Assembly: GCF_014076415.1 (NCBI RefSeq)
Contig: NZ_CP043568.1
Span: 3,596,001-3,660,000, forward strand
Origin: Comamonas testosteroni
GTDB taxonomy: Bacteria; Pseudomonadota; Gammaproteobacteria; Burkholderiales; Burkholderiaceae_C
Length of the DNA: 64,000 bases
Direction of reading: 5' to 3'
Positions 7,801-15,182 of this stretch are shown in pieces. Both the position numbers and the translations under genes were made by a program. Every line of letters begins with the position of its first letter. Positions within the stretch are counted from its first letter, which is position 1. The notes under the pieces were generated by a model that ran no database searches, was not told the DNA's origin, and worked only from the letters and a program-made list of their open reading frames with translations.

Positions 7801-8823
7801 TTAATTTTCGAGCAGCTTCAAAAGCTGTCCACGATACCTTTCCAGCTCATGGAGCAAACTTTCCGGCTTCACAATTTCAATATTGTTACGAACGACATCT
7901 AGCTCCAACGTATCTCTGGCATACGATCGTCCTAGCCAGTGAGTTTTACTATCCCCTCGAAGGACAAAACCGTAATCTGAAAGTTCATCATCATCTTCTG
8001 ACCATTGCTGAACGATCTCCTGTACTTGACCCGCATCCAGTCCTGACACTTCTAATTCATAGTAAATAGCTACCTCTTGCTCCACAGTTTTGTACTTCGT
8101 CAGATTCACATCTTCCAACATCTTCTGCCACAGAGCTCTCTTTGGACGATGCTTAAGTTGCAACGATGCCTTTTTCTTAATCTTTCGAATTTCTGGTGCA
8201 TGCGCGACCACATAGTCAATAGGGCCGGGCTTTTTAAAAATTTCAGTCTTAAACGATGGTCTGAAGCCTCCCAGCTCATCAGCAGCAGACTTCCTGTACC
8301 CAACTACAGCAATCGATCCGGCCTCGTCGGGCTCCCCCAGAACTACGTGTGGTCCAAAACTATTGAGAAAACCGCTGATGAACTTACCCATTTCGTAGAC
8401 ACCAGCCATGGGGTGCTGAAAACGAATAGTGGCCATCAGGTTCTCTGCAGGCAGTAGCCAAAAGTAGGTCGCATGGCCTGGAATATGCCCCTCCTCAACC
8501 TCAGTCTCTGAAACGTCAGCAGCGCCTACAGCAGCGAACCCATCGATTGCAACAACCTTACCATCTGTATTTGCAGATTCGTTCCACAAAGTAAGAAGCC
8601 AAGAATTTTTGCCTGGAGACGCATCTACAAAATAAGCAGGGTACGCAACGGAAGCATCGGTCTTTCCATGAGTTCTCGTGTGGGCTAAAGATCGACCGGT
8701 GGACCATGCCGAGATGTGCCTTAGCGTGTCCTCAAGCGTTCCAAACTCAGCTTGGCGCTTTTTTCCGTACGGGTAGTAGCCGCACGAGCTAATTTTGTAA
8801 AACGTGATCTTTGCCTCTTCCAT
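7801..8823 (-). CDS. unrecognised 340-residue soluble cargo protein
   Basis: The protein begins MEEAKITFYKISSCGYYPYG and has no signal peptide or membrane segment. The N-terminal 150 residues look beta-rich with conserved-looking aromatic positions (SWLLTLWNES, PGHATYFWLLPAENLMATIRF). A basic patch KIRKIKKKASLQLKHRPKRA-like lies near 225-245, and the last 80 residues are helical and acidic (VQQWSEDDDEL). It is the first gene of a pair with the membrane protein. An inverted repeat covers its leader (8826-8853). No catalytic motif is obvious to me. The placement, low GC and own terminator mark it as a moron; a sensor or regulator for the membrane partner is a reasonable hypothesis, not a finding. 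Confidence 0.8.
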   Translation of the reverse strand: MEEAKITFYKISSCGYYPYGKKRQAEFGTLEDTLRHISAWSTGRSLAHTRTHGKTDASVAYPAYFVDASPGKNSWLLTLWNESANTDGKVVAIDGFAAVGAADVSETEVEEGHIPGHATYFWLLPAENLMATIRFQHPMAGVYEMGKFISGFLNSFGPHVVLGEPDEAGSIAVVGYRKSAADELGGFRPSFKTEIFKKPGPIDYVVAHAPEIRKIKKKASLQLKHRPKRALWQKMLEDVNLTKYKTVEQEVAIYYELEVSGLDAGQVQEIVQQWSEDDDELSDYGFVLRGDSKTHWLGRSYARDTLELDVVRNNIEIVKPESLLHELERYRGQLLKLLEN

Positions 8824-8825
8824 CT

Positions 8826-8853
8826 ACCTAACCTCTGGTCTATGTCGTTAGGT
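8826..8853. promoter_or_regulatory. inverted repeat in leader of cargo pair
   Basis: ACCTAAC at 8826-8832 and GTTAGGT at 8847-8853 form a perfect 7-bp inverted repeat with a 14-nt spacer, immediately before the ATG at 8823 and including its ribosome-binding region. It could be a protein operator or an RNA hairpin that limits translation. No separate strong promoter was assigned in 8854-8971. Confidence 0.45.
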
Positions 8854-8971
8854 GGATTACATCACGATACAAGCATTGCTTTAAACAACCTTTAAATGGG
8901 CGATAGCTGAGCCGATTCAGACTGCCGTGTATCAGCTTATGGATTTTGTGTTTAAAGCTCCACAGGCCGGC

Positions 8972-9928
8972 CTATTCAATGCGCCTTCCCCCAATCTTCG
9001 CCGCCTGATCAAGCGCAGCCTTGCGCCCATCCAACTGCAGCTCACGTTCAGTGAATGGCTTGGCCCCTGGGGTCATCACCCGCCAGCTCTTCATCCAGGG
9101 GATGGAAATACACCCGCAGTGGATGATCTGCTCCACGGGAGCCCTGGGATCATGCGGGCACTGCATCTTGTCGATGCCACCGCCAGGATTGGGCACCTTG
9201 AAAGGCTTGCTGGCTTCCACGACCTGACCGTCGATGATGTCGTGATTCCAGCGGCTGTGGATCTTGCCGCTGCGCCGCCACTGTTTGCCCAGGCCAGGTA
9301 CGAGAGGCTCTGCCTGTTGCAAGCGTTCATTGGAAGCCACGGCAAATGCCCGGCTGACTTCCGTGCGAACAATAGTCGCCGCACGCTTGGGTGACTCGGC
9401 CCCGAGAATCTTCTGCACCGCCTGGATGGCTTGGTAAGGCGTCTGCGCCCCAATAGTGGTCTGGCCCAATTGCTGACCGATCTTGCGAGCCGCTTCGTTG
9501 CCCACGTCCTTGAGCCGCAGGGAGCCAAAGGCCTTCATCTGCTTGAGCACGCCCACATCGAGCTGGGCCAGTCGCAGCTCCACGCGGTGGCCAATGATGG
9601 CCAGGGGCTTGTCTACGAAATCCTCCCCCAGGGTCCAGGCATCCTGCATGCGCATTTCAAATAAGGCACCGGCACGGCTGGTGGCTCCGGCCAGGACATC
9701 CTCGATCTGACCCAATAAGCGCGAGAGCTGTAGCTGCTGCCAATCGGCAGGCAAGCCTGCCAGCGTGACCAGGATCTGATCGCGGGCCTCTTTGAGCAGC
9801 AGCAGAACCTGAGTTTCTCCAGCCAGGAGCAGTTGGGCGCGCTCGCGCAAGCGCCGGGCCAGCTCAGCCTCAAATGCTTTATCTGGCTTTTGACCCAGCT
9901 CCTGCTCGCTTCTGGCTTTCTTAACCAT
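8972..9928 (-). CDS. phage minor head protein, Mu F-like (SPP1 gp7 family)
   Basis: This 318-residue protein begins MVKKARSEQELGQKPDKAF. The C-terminal half carries the family features: RTEVSRAFAVASNERLQQA, then KQWRRSGKIHSRWNHDIIDGQ, PHDPRAPVEQIIHCGC with paired Cys/His, and CISIPW. These proteins act in early head assembly at the portal. It overlaps the portal gene by 8 nt. The cargo pair begins 148 nt downstream. Confidence 0.85.
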   Translation of the reverse strand: MVKKARSEQELGQKPDKAFEAELARRLRERAQLLLAGETQVLLLLKEARDQILVTLAGLPADWQQLQLSRLLGQIEDVLAGATSRAGALFEMRMQDAWTLGEDFVDKPLAIIGHRVELRLAQLDVGVLKQMKAFGSLRLKDVGNEAARKIGQQLGQTTIGAQTPYQAIQAVQKILGAESPKRAATIVRTEVSRAFAVASNERLQQAEPLVPGLGKQWRRSGKIHSRWNHDIIDGQVVEASKPFKVPNPGGGIDKMQCPHDPRAPVEQIIHCGCISIPWMKSWRVMTPGAKPFTERELQLDGRKAALDQAAKIGGRRIE

Positions 9929-11429
9929 GGCTCTGAGCAGATGCTTCAGCCCTTACGGCAGCCAGATCCGCAGGCAAATTGGTGAACACGTCTTCAGCGT
10001 CTCTCTTGGCCTTACGCTCGGCAGCTTCCTTGCGTGCGGCCTCCAGCTCAGCCTTGGCATCAAAGTCTTGACCAAAGCGCTGGGCTACATCGGCCACGAT
10101 CTTGAGCGCTGTTTCCTCCGTCATCAACCCGGCCTCGATCATCTGCACCACGGACGCAGCCAGGGTCTGCATGGCGCTGGCAAATTTAGTGACGTCACGG
10201 TTGAGCAGTTCAGGGAAGACCGCAGTCACCTGCCACTTCTCTTCTGACCAGTCGGGTGTCACGCCTTGGGTTCGTGCCTGGCACAGCAATACATGGCGGC
10301 CAATCTCCTCCAGCATGATCTTGAGGAAAGACTGACGCATGCTGTACATCTTGAAGGTGGGCTCACCCATCTCAGAGGCAGCAGCGCGGTTCACATCCCC
10401 GCCGCCCCCAAACCAGTGCTCAGGCATGGTGCTGCCGCCGAGCACGTGGTTTCTCAGCAAGCGGGCGCTCTCGCTGGTGTCGGCTGCCTGCAGGCTCGGG
10501 CTCTTGGCTTCCAGCGTGACGCTGTCGTTATGGACGAACGTGCTGTTGGGCGCAGGCGGCACAAAGGTTTTCTCGTATTCCTTGACCTTGGCGTCATCCG
10601 CACCCTTCAGCTCCACGTCCCAAACAAAGGAGCGCAAGTAACCGATGCGGTCCAGCTCGTTGAACAGGAACTCGTCATAAGCATCCAGCCAGTCCATCTG
10701 GCCCAGAAGGTCGGAGCGACCCCGGCTGCCATTGGGAAACTTGTTGAGCTGGTAGAGCAGACACTCTCCATCTGTAAATTCTTCTGCGCGAATGCGGCAT
10801 GTGTTCTCGCTGAACAGCTCCACGTCCTCGCCCAGGACGATCACTCTGTATTTATATTGACGCCCCCGGTTGTCGCGCTTGGTCACGACACCAATGGGCT
10901 GCTCTGGGTTGCCGGGGTCATTGACCACGGTCGCGATCTGGCGCGGGTCCAGATAACCCAGGCGCACAAAGCCGTCTCCGTCGCGCACATTGGCGATATA
11001 GCACTGCTCACCAAGCAGGCCCAGAGCGCGCACCCTGCCCTGCAGCTTCAGCGGCCAGTTATTGATGGGGTCGGTCCAGAATGTATTCAGCAGTGCCTGG
11101 TGCTCTTCGTCCTGGCACTGCAGAGAGACGCCCTCGGCCAGCAGATAGGCCAGGGGCAGCTCGGTCAGACGATTGGCCAGCAGATTGCTTTGCCATAGAT
11201 ACTCAGCCAGCTTCTGCATGCGGTCCTGGGCCATCGGTGCCAGGTCGCGGTCGTTCAAACTATCAAGGCCCCCGCCGCTGAGCTTGCGCCACCCTTCATC
11301 ACTATTGCCCTGGGCGCTGGCGGCTTCCCGCATGGGCTGGGCGTGATGTGCCTGGTCTGTGTCTTGTGCGACCGCTGCCTGGTCAAAACCCAGAAAGGAT
11401 ATGACTCGGCTCCATGCCTGGGGCTTCAT
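9921..11429 (-). CDS. phage portal protein
   Basis: A 502-residue protein follows the large terminase gene with a 4-nt overlap. It carries portal-type features: TELPLAYLLAEGVSLQC near residue 95, GRSDLLGQMDWLDAYDEFLFNELDRIGYLR near 240 and the helical region LRNHVLGGSTMPEHWFGGGGDVNRAAASEMGEP near 330-365. The portal forms the ring through which DNA enters and leaves the head. The C-terminus is charged and helical. Confidence 0.85.
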   Translation of the reverse strand: MKPQAWSRVISFLGFDQAAVAQDTDQAHHAQPMREAASAQGNSDEGWRKLSGGGLDSLNDRDLAPMAQDRMQKLAEYLWQSNLLANRLTELPLAYLLAEGVSLQCQDEEHQALLNTFWTDPINNWPLKLQGRVRALGLLGEQCYIANVRDGDGFVRLGYLDPRQIATVVNDPGNPEQPIGVVTKRDNRGRQYKYRVIVLGEDVELFSENTCRIRAEEFTDGECLLYQLNKFPNGSRGRSDLLGQMDWLDAYDEFLFNELDRIGYLRSFVWDVELKGADDAKVKEYEKTFVPPAPNSTFVHNDSVTLEAKSPSLQAADTSESARLLRNHVLGGSTMPEHWFGGGGDVNRAAASEMGEPTFKMYSMRQSFLKIMLEEIGRHVLLCQARTQGVTPDWSEEKWQVTAVFPELLNRDVTKFASAMQTLAASVVQMIEAGLMTEETALKIVADVAQRFGQDFDAKAELEAARKEAAERKAKRDAEDVFTNLPADLAAVRAEASAQSHG

Positions 11430-13096
11430 GTATTTCTCCTGAACATTCGTGAGGCCTGGCGGGCATAGCGCTCGCGGGCGGTCTGTACCTGGTGGTTGTT
11501 GCCGCCCTGTGTGGCCGCAGCTATGCCACCAGTGACGGCCAGCATGTAGAGCATCTGAACCATGTCAGGACCGTCGTCGTGGTCTGCTTTGGGAAAATGC
11601 CTGAACTGGTCAATCAGCGTGGTCTGGCTGCTATGCACACGGATCAGGCCGTTATGCATATGAGGCTGCAGGCTTTCAATGCGCAGCAGCTTGTCGCTGA
11701 TCGGCAAGAGCGGACGAGCCGGTACCGGGATGCCCTGCTGGGCGCTGCGCTTGACCAGCTCGGTGCGCAAGAATTCCTGGAACTGCACGGATTCGAAGCC
11801 CCAGACAACGCAGCAGTATTCGCGCTGCATCTCGATGACATCGCTGATGATGCGATCGGGCACGCGCTTGCGGATGGCAGCCTCGACCACATCCATGATG
11901 CCTGTCTCTCGGTTGTAGCCGCCGACTCCAATTGCGCTGGGGTCGCGGCTATTGCCCGCCCTGCCCAGGCTGGGGTCGCATGCACCATAGAACACCCACT
12001 CGGCCAGGCGGTTGACCCAGAAGCGGATGGAGTTGGCAAACGGTGCATCCTCCCCGGCTGTCGGGTCGTTCTGCTGCTCGGAGTCAAATGCCGAGTGCCC
12101 TTCACGGGCGCGGCGGATCATCAGCTTGACCAGGGGCCGCAGTGCTGGCCAGGAGACCTTGCTGCCTTTTTCCATCTCGGCCTGGTGCTCTCTATATAGA
12201 GCCATGGCCGCAGCTTCGCCTTCCTGGGGCGTGTCGGCATTGAGCAGAAAGCCTTCGAACTGCTCCCACAGATCCATGCGCTCGGGCCACTGGATGATGG
12301 CTTTAAAGACTTTGCGGTTCCACAGCGGGTTCTTGAGAAAACGCGCCAGCACGCTGTCGTAGTGCAGCACGGTGCCCACCAGGATGGCGTCCATGGAGTC
12401 ATCTGGTGGCCCCAGCGACAGCACGCTCTTGGTCACAAAAGCCTGCAGCTTGTCGCGTTGGGCAGGAGTGTTGACGTTCTCGTCGTTCTCGATGTCGTCG
12501 CAAATCGCCAGATCTGGGCGGTGCGCGCCATGGCGGCGGCCCCGGATCTTCTTGCTGGAGCCAAACGCCTCGACCTTGCGACCGTTCGCCGTCACGATCA
12601 CGCCCGCCCGCCAGACACGGCCCAGCCCGCAGGCTTCAGGAAAATCGTTGGCAATGCGCGGGTTGGCTTCCAGCTCGGCCTTGATGGCCTCGAGCATCTC
12701 TGCAGCCTGCTCAAAAGCGTCCATCACGATGATGGCGTACCACTTGGCCCCGGTGACCAGGCACCACGACACAAAGCTCATGCTGATCTTGGTGGACTTG
12801 GCCTCGCCACGCGGGGCCGCAATCGCATCGCGCTGGCCCGCCGCAGTGTTCACTATCTCGGGCAAGCGCTTGTAGAGGTACTTGTGCAGCTCGCTGGGCT
12901 CGGCCCGGCCATAGTGAGGGAAGTAGTTGCGATCCCAATACTCGTAGCCATTGACCGGGTCACAGACCTTGCGGCGGCGCTCGGCAATGGCGGCAGGATC
13001 GGTATCCCAGCCGTCCAGGTTAGCGTCGATCTGCTTGCGCAGGTCATCGGCCAACGCTGTCAGGCCTGCCAGAAAGTCCTTGCTGTTCTTGGCCAT
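11426..13096 (-). CDS. phage terminase large subunit
   Basis: This 556-residue packaging ATPase/nuclease has a modified Walker A (AAPRGEAKST, about residues 90-99) and Walker B-like PDLAICDDIENDENV near residue 200. The nuclease domain begins near residue 360 with YGACDPSLGR and holds further acidic positions. It follows the DUF1804-like small subunit gene by 2 nt and overlaps the portal gene. From memory it resembles the BcepMu-type terminase. Confidence 0.88.
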   Translation of the reverse strand: MAKNSKDFLAGLTALADDLRKQIDANLDGWDTDPAAIAERRRKVCDPVNGYEYWDRNYFPHYGRAEPSELHKYLYKRLPEIVNTAAGQRDAIAAPRGEAKSTKISMSFVSWCLVTGAKWYAIIVMDAFEQAAEMLEAIKAELEANPRIANDFPEACGLGRVWRAGVIVTANGRKVEAFGSSKKIRGRRHGAHRPDLAICDDIENDENVNTPAQRDKLQAFVTKSVLSLGPPDDSMDAILVGTVLHYDSVLARFLKNPLWNRKVFKAIIQWPERMDLWEQFEGFLLNADTPQEGEAAAMALYREHQAEMEKGSKVSWPALRPLVKLMIRRAREGHSAFDSEQQNDPTAGEDAPFANSIRFWVNRLAEWVFYGACDPSLGRAGNSRDPSAIGVGGYNRETGIMDVVEAAIRKRVPDRIISDVIEMQREYCCVVWGFESVQFQEFLRTELVKRSAQQGIPVPARPLLPISDKLLRIESLQPHMHNGLIRVHSSQTTLIDQFRHFPKADHDDGPDMVQMLYMLAVTGGIAAATQGGNNHQVQTARERYARQASRMFRRNT

Positions 13097-13098
13097 GG

Positions 13099-13596
13099 CT
13101 ATTTCACCTTGGCCAGCTCTTCGCCAAACGGCTCCAGCATCTCGACCAAAGCGGCCAAGTGCTGCGGATAGCGCTGCTGGGCAAATGCGGCAAAGCGTTG
13201 AAGGATGTCCAGCTGCACGGCCTGGCGGTTCAACTCAGGATTGAGACGCTTGAAGCTGGACATGGTCTTGTTAAAGCTGTCGCTCATGCTGGCCAGAGTC
13301 TCGGCACGATCGCGCGGCCCCATGTCCTTGGCCTCGCGCAGCAGATCCATGGTGGCCTGGTGCTGGATGAGATAATCCTCGAGCAGCTTGGCCGAGAGGT
13401 TCTTGAAGTTCTCATCACCCATGGCCACGGCAGCTCGGGCGGTCTCCCAGTCATCGCCCTGCTCTGTCGCCTCCTGCTTCCAGCGGTTGCCGGTGCTGCG
13501 TGGCACGCCGAGCTTCTTGCAGGCCGCCTCCATGGCCATGCGCTGAAACACATACAGGCCACGCAGCTGGGTACGTTTTTCTTTGCCGTGCGCCAT
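13099..13596 (-). CDS. DUF1804-like phage protein, probable small terminase subunit
   Basis: The 165-residue protein begins MAHGKEKRTQLRGLYVFQRM. An N-terminal helix-turn-helix-like segment (MEAACKKLGVPRSTGNRWK) is followed by a long helical region with RDRAETLASMSDSFNKTM, as in DUF1804 proteins. Its place next to the large subunit and the DNA-binding N-terminus fit a packaging recognition role. It overlaps the preceding gene by a single base (TGATG). Confidence 0.8.
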   Translation of the reverse strand: MAHGKEKRTQLRGLYVFQRMAMEAACKKLGVPRSTGNRWKQEATEQGDDWETARAAVAMGDENFKNLSAKLLEDYLIQHQATMDLLREAKDMGPRDRAETLASMSDSFNKTMSSFKRLNPELNRQAVQLDILQRFAAFAQQRYPQHLAALVEMLEPFGEELAKVK

Positions 13597-13868
13597 CAGT
13601 TCCCCAGGCCCCCGCCACGAAAATAGGTCTTGATGCCTTCTACGATCAACGCCGTGCCGACCGCCACAGCACCGCCTGACACCGCGCCCGCGACCGCAGC
13701 CTTTTTCTCGACTTCGCGCAGCCGGGTATCAATGGAGTTGAGCCGCTGATCCACGCGTTCATCCAGCTCTTGAATGCGTTGGTCCTGGCGATTGAGATGC
13801 GCGGTAATGCCGTCGAGCTTGCCGTCGATCTTTCCCAGCAGCATCAGTTCGTCTTTTTCGAGTGACAT
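13596..13868 (-). CDS. small coiled-coil membrane-anchored phage protein
   Basis: A 90-residue protein begins MSLEKDELMLLGKIDGK. Residues 10-55 form a heptad-like coiled coil with repeated Leu and charged residues, and a single hydrophobic segment (AAVAGAVSGGAVAVGTALIV) is near the C-terminus. A GAGG ribosome site precedes the ATG. The shape recalls XhlA-like or holin-associated proteins near phage lysis genes. No classical multi-pass holin gene is otherwise recognised here. Confidence 0.6.
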   Translation of the reverse strand: MSLEKDELMLLGKIDGKLDGITAHLNRQDQRIQELDERVDQRLNSIDTRLREVEKKAAVAGAVSGGAVAVGTALIVEGIKTYFRGGGLGN

Positions 13869-13892
13869 GGTTCCTCTGTTTTTTGTGGCGAG

Positions 13893-14420
13893 TCATGGGT
13901 GCAGCAGCAGCGACCGGCAGGACGCATAGGCCGCGTTAAGGGTTTCGATCTCCTGAATCACTCCTGCAAGGCGCGCAGAATTTGCTGCTGGAAGTAGCCC
14001 GTAGGCCTGGCCTGCGTCTGCTGCACCAGGGTCGGTGCTGGCGGCTTGTTCACCTGCGGCGCGACAACCACCTGCCCCACTGGCAGCGAGCTGGGAGACG
14101 ATGCGCACCCGCACAGGGCGCAGCTTGTGCTCACCAGTAAAGCGAGCGATTTCTTGGACTGCCTGGGCATCGGTTTTTTCCTGCTGTTGGTAAAGCTGAT
14201 CCAGCCTGGCTTGAGCAGCATTGCGCTCGGCTGTCAGGCGCACCAGTTCGGCCTTGGCGGTGCGGTTCTGGGTGGCCACGCTGGCCTGCAACTGCTGCAG
14301 CTCGGTGGCGACGAGATGAGACTTGGTCTTCAAGTGCCACATGCCCAAGGCAAGCGCCAGGCACAACAGCAAAGCCAGCGCCAGCACCCCAGGGGCAATG
14401 AATTCCATAAAGCGCTTCAT
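13893..14420 (-). CDS. i-spanin (Rz-like) lysis protein
   Basis: The start at 14420 (MKRFMEFIAPGVLALA) gives a type II single N-terminal membrane helix (about 8-27) followed by a periplasmic coiled coil rich in Gln, Ala and Arg. This is the usual inner-membrane spanin architecture. The gene overlaps the lysozyme gene by 4 nt and contains the Rz1-like lipoprotein gene in another frame. Spanins fuse inner and outer membranes in the last step of lysis. Confidence 0.75.
   Translation of the reverse strand: MKRFMEFIAPGVLALALLLCLALALGMWHLKTKSHLVATELQQLQASVATQNRTAKAELVRLTAERNAAQARLDQLYQQQEKTDAQAVQEIARFTGEHKLRPVRVRIVSQLAASGAGGCRAAGEQAASTDPGAADAGQAYGLLPAANSARLAGVIQEIETLNAAYASCRSLLLHP
13958..14170 (-). 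CDS. o-spanin (Rz1-like) lipoprotein nested in Rz
   Basis: A 70-residue frame inside the i-spanin gene begins MPRQSKKSLALLVSTS. A lipobox LCGC lies at about residues 17-20 and is followed by a Pro-rich mature part (NKPPAPTLVQQTQARP). A fully nested, Pro-rich lipoprotein in the alternative frame of Rz is the classical embedded Rz/Rz1 arrangement. Both partners would end close together. Confidence 0.7.
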   Translation of the reverse strand: MPRQSKKSLALLVSTSCALCGCASSPSSLPVGQVVVAPQVNKPPAPTLVQQTQARPTGYFQQQILRALQE

Positions 14421-15061
14421 GGCTGCGCCTTCCAGGTGCCGGTGGCAAAGTCGTAATGAGCGCGCAGCAATGCCACGCCCAGCAGGCAATCAGCGCGCTC
14501 TTTTAAACGGCGGTTGTAGAGGCCCTGGACAAAGCGATACTCCCACTCGCCCTTGGCATTGCGCTTGCCGGTCTTGGTGTAGCTCCAGACGGGCGTGCCA
14601 CTCGGCGCATGAGCCAGCGCATCGCAGGCTTCCTCATAGCGCTTGGCATTGAGCAGGCCCATGGCTCGACTGGCGCAGGTCGACGGTTCACCGTTGTTGT
14701 GGCCATGGCTGGAGAAGGCATCCAGAACGGGCTGGGTCACCGGCACCTTGATGCAGTCAAGGACCTTTGCCTGCCCCTTAGCCAGCACCTGACTGCCCAC
14801 CGCCATGCATTGCGCATCGGACCAGTAATCGCCCAGCACAACAGGCACCGGGCTGGCGGTCTTGGTCAGCCCCAGGCAGGCCGTGGGCAAGCCTGCTGCC
14901 AGTGCATCTGCGTAGACCACATTCTTGAATTGCGGCCTGCCATCGCGCTTGGCAGGACCGTCCTCGTAGCCAGAGATATAGGTGACATACGCACCGCCAC
15001 CCAGCACAAGTGGGATGCCAAAGCGCAGAACCGTTCTACCAAGGGAGAGTGTGTTTGCCAT
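14417..15061 (-). CDS. phage lysozyme (GH24-like) with SAR-type N-terminus
   Basis: The 214-residue product starts MANTLSLGRTVLRFGIP with a GGAGGGC ribosome site. A weakly hydrophobic N-terminal helix (about 11-30) leads directly into GYEDGP, as in SAR endolysins, which begin membrane-tethered. GH24 features follow: the Glu of GYEDG, VYADALAAGLPTACLGLT, and the helical C-terminus with VQGLYNRRLKERADCLLG. Spacing between the Glu and the Asp/Thr pair is longer than usual, so the fold is divergent. It is first in the lysis cassette. Confidence 0.75.
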   Translation of the reverse strand: MANTLSLGRTVLRFGIPLVLGGGAYVTYISGYEDGPAKRDGRPQFKNVVYADALAAGLPTACLGLTKTASPVPVVLGDYWSDAQCMAVGSQVLAKGQAKVLDCIKVPVTQPVLDAFSSHGHNNGEPSTCASRAMGLLNAKRYEEACDALAHAPSGTPVWSYTKTGKRNAKGEWEYRFVQGLYNRRLKERADCLLGVALLRAHYDFATGTWKAQP

Positions 15062-15092
15062 GCCCTCCACTTTCGTGGGACAGGCATAAACG

Positions 15093-15118
15093 AAAAAGGC
15101 CCGCAAATGCTGGCCTTA
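15093..15118 (-). terminator. Terminator after OLD-like ATPase gene
   Basis: The minus strand carries GGCCAGCATTTGCGGGCC (15115 to 15098) followed by TTTTTCG. It lies 67 nt beyond the ATPase stop and just upstream of the lysozyme start, so it would shield the late operon from transcription out of the repressor/ATPase side. The 18-nt stem-loop is identical to the one at 7235-7252. Confidence 0.8.
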
Positions 15119-15182
15119 AAGATTTAAGAGACAAGATGATATCAGCGTAGGTAACCTAAATCTATCACCATGAACATAATAT

